This document shows, one piece after another, positions 59,014 to 64,000 of a stretch of DNA of 64,000 bases. The number at the start of each line of letters is the position of its first letter. The first letter of the stretch is position 1. Position numbers and translations under genes: made by a program. The notes under the pieces are model-generated. The model worked only from the letters and a program-made list of their open reading frames with translations. It ran no database searches and was not told where the DNA came from. Location of the stretch: NCBI GenBank assembly GCA_963751665.1, contig CAVVVF010000004.1:1-64000 (forward strand), given 5' to 3'. Source of the DNA: AC-69 sp963751665. Lineage in GTDB: Bacteria > Actinomycetota > UBA4738 > HRBIN12.

Positions 59014-59484
59014 GACGGGAGACCCCGGTGGTCGGCGTGCTGGCCGCCTCCCCTGCCGAGCTCACCGTCATGCAGCAGGCGACCGCGATCCTGGAGAAGC
59101 TCGAGCTCCCCCACGAGATCCGGGTGATGTCCTCCTCTCGCAACCCGGACCTGGTGGACGAGTACGCGCGAACCGCCTTCGACCGGGGGCTGAAGGTGCT
59201 GATCTGCACCACCGGCATCACGGGCCACCTCGCGGCCGCGGCCGCGGCGCGCACGGTGCTCCCGGTGATCGGCGTCCCCATCGCCAGCGAGCAGATGGGA
59301 GGCGAGCAGGCCCTGCATCGTGACGGCGCAGATGCCGAGCGGCGTGCCGGTGGCCACCGTCGGGGTGGACGCCGCGGTGAACGCAGCCGTGCTTGCGGCC
59401 GAGATCGTGGGGGTTGCCGACCCCGAGATCCAGGCCCGCCTGTGGAAGTTCAAGGACGATCTGGCGGAGGGCCTCAGGCTGTGA
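59010..59484 (+). CDS. purE: PurE-family protein with divergent active site (one frameshift)
   Basis: About 158 residues with the PurE layout: VGVLAASPAELTVMQQATAI, IRVMSSSRNPDLVDEYARTA, VLICTTGITGHLAAAAAA, LPVIGVPIASEQMGGEQAL, then, after a shift near 59310, TAQMPSGVPVATVGVDAAVN and AAVLAAEIVGVADPEIQARL. Canonical PurE has GSxSD in the first loop and SAHRTP in the second; here these read ASPAE and SSSRNP, so the catalytic His and phosphate-loop residues are missing. The place in the operon says AIR carboxylation or N5-CAIR mutase; the sequence says the mechanism may differ. No purK is adjacent. Confidence 0.8.
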
Positions 59485-59518
59485 CGGTCCGCTCCTGCCT
59501 GCCGCGGGGTGGGCGGCG

Positions 59519-60832
59519 ATGATCCCTCGCTACACGTTGCCCGAGATGGGGGCGGTGTGGTCGGACCAGGCCCGGTTCCGCCACTGGCTGGAGATCGAGG
59601 TCCTGGCGGTCGAGGCGTGGGCCCGGCTGGGCAGGGTGCCGGAGGAGGACGCCCGGGCGGTCCGCGAGCGTGCGTCGTTCACCGTCGAGCGGGTCCGCGA
59701 GCTGGAGGAGGTCACCAGGCACGACGTCGCGGCCTTCGTCCAGTGCGTGGCCGAGTCCGTGGGACCGGCGGGGCGGTGGGTCCACTTCGGCTTGACGTCC
59801 TCCGACGTGCTGGACACCGGGTTCGCCCTGCAGCTTCGGGAGGCGGCCGACCTCCTCCTCGCTCGGACCGAGCGGTTGCTCGGCGCGGTGAAGCGGATGG
59901 CCCTGGAGCACCGGGACACCGTGATGGCCGGGCGGACCCACGGGGTCCTCGCCGAGCCCACCAGCTTCGGGCACAAGCTCGCCCTGTGGGCCTTCGAGCT
60001 GGACCGGGACCGCGAGCGGCTGCGGCGGGCTCGCGAGGCGGTGTCCGTGGGAAAGGTGTCGGGGGCCGTCGGGACCTACGCGCAGCTCGACCCCCGGGTC
60101 GAGGAGCACGTATGCGGCGAGCTGGGGCTTCGGCCGGCCGAGGCCAGCAGCCAGATCGTGTCACGCGACCGGCACGCCGAGTACATGGCGGCGCTGGCGA
60201 TCCTCGCCTCCTCGCTCGACGCGTTCGCCACCGAGATCCGCCACCTGGCCCGCACCGAGGTCCGGGAGGTGCAGGAGCCGTTCGCCGAAGGGCAGAAGGG
60301 CTCGTCGGCGATGCCGCACAAGCGGAACCCGGTCCGCTGCGAGCGGATCACCGGCCTGGCCCGGGTGGTGCGAGCGAACGTCCAGGCGGCGTTGGAGAAC
60401 ATGGTGCTGTGGCACGAACGCGACATCTCGCACTCCTCGGCGGAGCGGGTGGTGTTCCCCGACTCGACGACCGCGCTCGACTTCATGCTCGCCGAGCTGA
60501 CGGTGGTGCTCGAGGGGCTCGAGGTGTTCCCGGAGCGGATGCGGGAGAACCTGAACGCGGGGGGCGGCCTCGCGTACTCGCAGGGCGTGCTGCTCGCGTT
60601 GGTGGAACGGCGCATGCCCCGCGACGAGGCCTACCGGGTGGTGCAGGCCGCGGCGGCCAAAGCGTGGGACGAGGGGAAGGACTTCCGGGCGGAACTCGCC
60701 GCGGATCCAGACGTGGCCCCGCTGCTGAGTGCTGCGGACCTCGACGCGCTGTTCGACCCGGAACGGTACCTGCGCAACCTCGACGTGGTGTTCGACCGGC
60801 TGGCCAAGCTGACCGTGGGCGAGGAGCCTTGA
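59519..60832 (+). CDS. purB: Adenylosuccinate lyase
   Basis: A 437-residue PurB that removes fumarate from SAICAR and adenylosuccinate. It starts MIPRYTLPEMGAVWSDQARF and contains HFGLTSSDVLDTGFALQLRE, TVMAGRTHGVLAEPTSFGHK (catalytic His) and the signature GSSAMPHKRNPVRCERITGL with the catalytic Ser. Length and order are normal. Its stop overlaps the purC start as TTGA. Confidence 0.96.
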   Translation: MIPRYTLPEMGAVWSDQARFRHWLEIEVLAVEAWARLGRVPEEDARAVRERASFTVERVRELEEVTRHDVAAFVQCVAESVGPAGRWVHFGLTSSDVLDTGFALQLREAADLLLARTERLLGAVKRMALEHRDTVMAGRTHGVLAEPTSFGHKLALWAFELDRDRERLRRAREAVSVGKVSGAVGTYAQLDPRVEEHVCGELGLRPAEASSQIVSRDRHAEYMAALAILASSLDAFATEIRHLARTEVREVQEPFAEGQKGSSAMPHKRNPVRCERITGLARVVRANVQAALENMVLWHERDISHSSAERVVFPDSTTALDFMLAELTVVLEGLEVFPERMRENLNAGGGLAYSQGVLLALVERRMPRDEAYRVVQAAAAKAWDEGKDFRAELAADPDVAPLLSAADLDALFDPERYLRNLDVVFDRLAKLTVGEEP

Positions 60833-61734
60833 CCGAGGCGGCGAAGCTCCGGGCGCGGGGGAAGGTCCGCGATGTCTACGATGTGGGCGACGATCGCCTG
60901 TTGCTCGTGGCGACCGACCGCATCTCGGCGTTCGACGTGGTCCTACCGAACCCCATCCCCGACAAGGGCAGGGTGCTCTGCGGGCTCTCGCTGTTCTGGT
61001 TCGACGGGACGGGCGACGTCGTCGGCAACCATCTGCTCAGCCCCGACCGGGGCGATTTCCCGGAGCCGTTCCGGAGCGACCCATCGCTCGCCGGCCGGTC
61101 CATGCTGGTGCGGAGGGCGGAGGTGGTCCCGGTCGAATGCGTGGCCCGCGGGTATCTGACCGGCTCGGGGCTCAAGCAGTACCGGGCCGAGGGCCACGTG
61201 TGCGGGGTGCCGCTGCCGCCGGGCCTGGGCGAGTCGGACCGGCTGCCCGAGCCCGTCTTCACGCCGACGACGAAGGCCGCCGAGGGGCACGACCTGCCCC
61301 TCACGTTCGGCGAGATGGTGGACCTCGTGGGCAGGGGGCTGGCCGAGCGGCTGCGCGAGCTCACGATCGCCCTGTACGAGCGAGGAGCCGAGATCGCACG
61401 GGAGCGCGGCATCATCGTGGCCGACACGAAGTTCGAGTTCGGTTTCGCTGCCGGAGGCGAGTTGATCCTGGTGGACGAGGTGCTCACGCCCGACTCGTCC
61501 CGCTTCTGGCCCGCGGACGGGTACGCGCCGGGAAGGCCGCAGCCGTCGTTCGACAAGCAGTACGTCCGGGACTGGCTCGATGCGAGCGGATGGGACCACG
61601 AGCCGCCGCCGCCGGAGCTCCCGGCCGACGTGATCGACAGGACCGCACACACGTACCGGGAAGCGTACGAACGGATCACCGGCGAGCGGTTCGACTGGTA
61701 CCGTCAGCGCATGGGGGTGCGGGACCGGGGATGA
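60829..61734 (+). CDS. purC: SAICAR synthetase
   Basis: A 301-residue PurC in the longer form. Visible blocks are KVRDVYDVGDDRLLLVATDR, SAFDVVLPNPIPDKGRVLCG, VVPVECVARGYLTGSGLKQY, VADTKFEFGFAAGGELILVD and EVLTPDSSRFWPADGY. It couples CAIR to aspartate. The TTG start at 60829 overlaps the purB stop; no other codon gives the conserved N-terminus. It overlaps purS by ATGA. Confidence 0.95.
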   Translation: MTEAAKLRARGKVRDVYDVGDDRLLLVATDRISAFDVVLPNPIPDKGRVLCGLSLFWFDGTGDVVGNHLLSPDRGDFPEPFRSDPSLAGRSMLVRRAEVVPVECVARGYLTGSGLKQYRAEGHVCGVPLPPGLGESDRLPEPVFTPTTKAAEGHDLPLTFGEMVDLVGRGLAERLRELTIALYERGAEIARERGIIVADTKFEFGFAAGGELILVDEVLTPDSSRFWPADGYAPGRPQPSFDKQYVRDWLDASGWDHEPPPPELPADVIDRTAHTYREAYERITGERFDWYRQRMGVRDRG

Positions 61735-61991
61735 AGTTCCAGCTCCAGCTGGTCGTGGCGTTGAAGCCGGGGCTGCTCGACCCCCAGGGCAAGGCCATCG
61801 AGGGGTCGCTTCCCGCCATGGGCTGGGCGAACGTGTCCAACGTGCGGGTGGGCAAGCAGGTGGAGCTCACCGTGGAGGCCGAGTCGGAGGAGGTCGCGCG
61901 CGAGCAGGTGGAGGAGATGGCCCGCCGCCTGCTCTCGAACCCGGTGATCGAGGACTTCCGGATCCTCACGGCCGAGCAGGTGGGGCGATGA
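61731..61991 (+). CDS. purS: FGAM synthase subunit PurS
   Basis: An 86-residue PurS: FQLQLVVALKPGLLDPQGKA, SLPAMGWANVSNVRVGKQVE and ARRLLSNPVIEDFRIL. A dimer of PurS bridges PurL and PurQ in the three-part FGAM synthase. It overlaps purC and purQ by ATGA on both sides. Confidence 0.94.
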   Translation: MKFQLQLVVALKPGLLDPQGKAIEGSLPAMGWANVSNVRVGKQVELTVEAESEEVAREQVEEMARRLLSNPVIEDFRILTAEQVGR

Positions 61992-62698
61992 GCGCGGGCA
62001 AGCCGCGGGTGGGGGTGGTCACGTTCCCCGGCTCGCTGGACGATCGCGACGCGATTCGGGCCGTCGCGCTGATGGGAGGCGAAGGCGTCCCGCTGTGGCA
62101 CGCGGATCGCGATCTCCTCGGCGTGGACGCCGTCATCCTCCCGGGCGGGTTCTCCTACGGCGATTACCTTCGGACCGGCGCGATTGCGCGCTTCGCACCG
62201 ATCATGGACGAGGTCCGGGCCTTCGCCGACCGGGGCGGCCCGGTGGTCGGCATCTGCAACGGGTTCCAGATCCTGTGCGAGGCGGGACTGCTGGACGGGG
62301 CCCTCATCCGCAACCGCCGGCTCCGGTTCGTGTGCCGGTTCGTCGACGTGCGAGTGGAGACCTCGCTCTCGCCGATCACCGAGGGCCTGGTCCCCGGTGA
62401 GGTCCTCCGCATCCCGGTGAAGCACGGCGAGGGGCAGTTCGTGGCTCGCCCCGACGACCTGGCACGGATCGAGGCCGAGGCGCTGGTCACGTTCCGGTAC
62501 TGCGGGCCGGGGGGCGAGCTCGACGACGAGCACAACGTGAACGGCAGCACGGGCTCGATCGCGGGGATCAGGAACCCGCAGGGGAACGTGGCCGGGCTCA
62601 TGCCCCACCCGGAGCATGCCGTCGATCCCGACGTGGGACCCACGGGTGGCCAGCCCCTCCTGGCATCGCTCCTCGCATTCGCCCTCGCCCGGGTCTGA
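61988..62698 (+). CDS. purQ: FGAM synthase glutaminase subunit PurQ
   Basis: A 236-residue class I glutamine amidotransferase: GVVTFPGSLDDRDAIRAVAL, VILPGGFSYGDYLRTGAIAR, the nucleophile in PVVGICNGFQILCEAG and the His/Glu pair in GLMPHPEHAVDP. It feeds ammonia to PurL. Coupled to purS by ATGA; purL starts one base after its stop. Confidence 0.95.
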   Translation: MSAGKPRVGVVTFPGSLDDRDAIRAVALMGGEGVPLWHADRDLLGVDAVILPGGFSYGDYLRTGAIARFAPIMDEVRAFADRGGPVVGICNGFQILCEAGLLDGALIRNRRLRFVCRFVDVRVETSLSPITEGLVPGEVLRIPVKHGEGQFVARPDDLARIEAEALVTFRYCGPGGELDDEHNVNGSTGSIAGIRNPQGNVAGLMPHPEHAVDPDVGPTGGQPLLASLLAFALARV

Positions 62699-62699
62699 G

Positions 62700-64000
62700 G
62701 TGAAGGTCGACCAGCCGCTGCACCGGGCCCTGGGCCTGACCGACGACGAGCTCGACCGGATCCGGGCCACGCTCGGCCGCGACCCCAACCGCACCGAGCT
62801 GGCCATGTACGCCGCCATGTGGTCGGAACACTGCTCCTACAAGTCGAGCAAGGTCCACCTTCGCACCTTGCCCACGGCCGGGCCGCAAGTGCTGGTGGGC
62901 CCGGGCCAGGATGCCGGCGCGGTCGACATCGGCGACGGCCTGGCCGCGGTGTTCAAGATGGAGTCGCACTCGCACCCCTCCGCGGTCGAGCCGTACCAGG
63001 GGGCGGCGACCGGCGTGGGAGGCATCGTCCGCGACATCGTGGCGATGGGGGCCCGGCCCGTTGCGCTCCTGGATCCCCTCCGGTTCGGGCCGCTGGCCGA
63101 GGAGCGCAACCGGTTCCTGTTCGGCGGAGTCGTCGCCGGGATCGGCGGCTACGGCAACTGCATCGGGGTGCCGACCGTGGGGGGCGAGATCCACTTCGCC
63201 GGGCCGCACTCGGCGAATCCCACCGTGAACGTCATGTGCGTGGGCATCGCGCCGGCCGATCGGTTGGTGACGGCGGATGGCAACATGCGCGAGGGCTCGA
63301 CGTTGGTCCTGATCGGCGCGGCCACCGGCCGGGACGGGATCGGCGGCGTGTCCGTGCTCGCGTCGCGCACCATCGAGGAAGACGCGGCGGAGACCAGGCC
63401 GAGCGTGCAGATCGGCGACCCCTTCGCCGGGAAGCTGCTCATCGAGGCCTGCCTGGAGCTCGTTGAAGGCGGCTTGCTTGAAGGCCTGCAGGACCTGGGG
63501 GGCGCCGGGCTCACATGCGCGGTGAGCGAGTCCGCGGCCCGAGCCGGGATGGGGGCGGAGCTCGATCTGGACGCCGTGCCGCTTCGCCAGCCGGGGCTCG
63601 AGGCGTTCGAGATCCTGACCAGCGAGTCGCAGGAGCGGATGCTCGCCGTCGTGGATCTCTCCAGGCTCGAGGCGGTCCAGGCCGTCTGCGCGAAGTGGGG
63701 CCTGTCCTCGGCGGTCGTGGGCACGCTCGTCGAAGGCGGGCGGCTCACCGTGCGTATAGACGGCGGGGGCGTCGCCGACGTCCCGGCCCGTTCGCTCGCC
63801 GACGACGGACCGGTCTACGAACGGCCCATGGAGCCGCCCGGCGGGCTGCACGAGATCCTGGAGGACGATCCCACCTTCGCGCCCGTTGACAGCGACCCGG
63901 CCGACGCGTTCCTCGCCGTCCTGTCGTCTCCGAACGTTGCGTCGAAGCGGTGGGCCTTCGAGCAGTACGACCAGCTGGTGCAGGGCGCCACGGTTGCCGG
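62700..64000 (+). CDS. purL: FGAM synthase subunit PurL (partial, runs off the right edge)
   Basis: A GTG start one base after the purQ stop. The first 433 residues are present: ELAMYAAMWSEHCSYKSSKV, KMESHSHPSAVEPYQGAATG, GGIVRDIVAMGARPVALLDP, FGGVVAGIGGYGNCIGVPTV, IGDPFAGKLLIEACLELVEG and LQDLGGAGLTCAVSESAARA. This is the small, PurS-dependent PurL (about 740 residues expected), so the last 300 residues lie outside. The frame is clean to the end of the window. Confidence 0.95.
   Translation, partial: MKVDQPLHRALGLTDDELDRIRATLGRDPNRTELAMYAAMWSEHCSYKSSKVHLRTLPTAGPQVLVGPGQDAGAVDIGDGLAAVFKMESHSHPSAVEPYQGAATGVGGIVRDIVAMGARPVALLDPLRFGPLAEERNRFLFGGVVAGIGGYGNCIGVPTVGGEIHFAGPHSANPTVNVMCVGIAPADRLVTADGNMREGSTLVLIGAATGRDGIGGVSVLASRTIEEDAAETRPSVQIGDPFAGKLLIEACLELVEGGLLEGLQDLGGAGLTCAVSESAARAGMGAELDLDAVPLRQPGLEAFEILTSESQERMLAVVDLSRLEAVQAVCAKWGLSSAVVGTLVEGGRLTVRIDGGGVADVPARSLADDGPVYERPMEPPGGLHEILEDDPTFAPVDSDPADAFLAVLSSPNVASKRWAFEQYDQLVQGATVA

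Overview
The window is a stretch of a high-GC bacterial chromosome that looks actinobacterial. The evidence is a dnaK-grpE-dnaJ-hspR-clpB chaperone operon with a HAIR-like operator, a DUF5318 gene, a compact Tad/Flp pilus locus without secretin genes, an EtfD-like membrane iron-sulfur oxidoreductase, and many genes that appear to start at or within a few bases of the transcript 5' end behind TANNNT -10 boxes. The class cannot be fixed from the sequence. I see no rRNA, CRISPR array, prophage or insertion sequence. It reads as an ordinary core-genome region of an uncultured lineage.

Layout. 0-2.6 kb: an ABM-like fragment, three RibD-C/dihydrofolate-reductase-like genes in tandem and a cupin remnant. 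2.6-3.8 kb: a selenocysteine tRNA (minus strand), a membrane-anchored HAD phosphatase and a possible structured RNA. 3.8-8.0 kb (minus): D,D-carboxypeptidase-like protein, anti-sigma factor, ECF sigma factor and a small protein. 8.1-12.9 kb: secreted subtilase, class A PBP and an anchored secreted protein. 13.1-18.1 kb: Tad pilus operon (CpaE, CpaF, TadB, TadC, Flp pilin, two TadE-like proteins). 18.1-20.8 kb: DUF5318 and a second class A PBP. 20.8-28.0 kb (minus): two sensor kinase/LuxR-type regulator pairs and two membrane glycosyltransferases. 28.0-34.8 kb: panB, then rpsF-ssb-rpsR-rplI-dnaB, an endonuclease III homologue, tRNA-Gly, trpD and dcd. 34.8-41.9 kb (minus): HEAT-repeat protein, regulator, kinase and the EtfD-like protein. 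43.0-49.7 kb: chaperone operon. 49.7-53.3 kb: PspC/LiaF-like membrane cluster between two related membrane proteins, followed by LemA. 53.3-56.5 kb: MFS transporter, metallo-hydrolase, DUF2090 aldolase-like protein and dodecin. 56.5-64.0 kb: purine operon purA-D-E-B-C-S-Q-L, running off the right edge.

An overriding feature is frame disruption. About twenty genes read correctly only if one or more small indels are allowed. The disruptions are densest at 20.1-25.1 kb, where two genes carry six or more each, while 26.2-32.2 kb and 43.0-49.7 kb are clean. Because conserved catalytic motifs resume in the next frame, and overlapping stop/start pairs (ATGA, GTGA) reappear once the frame is corrected, I treat most of these as assembly or sequencing errors rather than decay. 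For such genes I give the full reconstructed extent.

Functionally the window joins envelope biogenesis (two PBPs, carboxypeptidase, Tad pilus, glycosyltransferases, PspC/LiaF-like cluster), signalling (one sigma/anti-sigma pair and three kinase/regulator pairs), replication and translation (dnaB, ssb, r-proteins), proteostasis and de novo purine synthesis. The most unusual points are a PurE homologue in the purine operon that lacks the usual phosphate-loop and histidine residues, the tRNA-Sec gene, the 3.67-3.80 kb structured element, a CTG start for rpsF, and the paralogous pair that brackets the PspC/LiaF-like genes.
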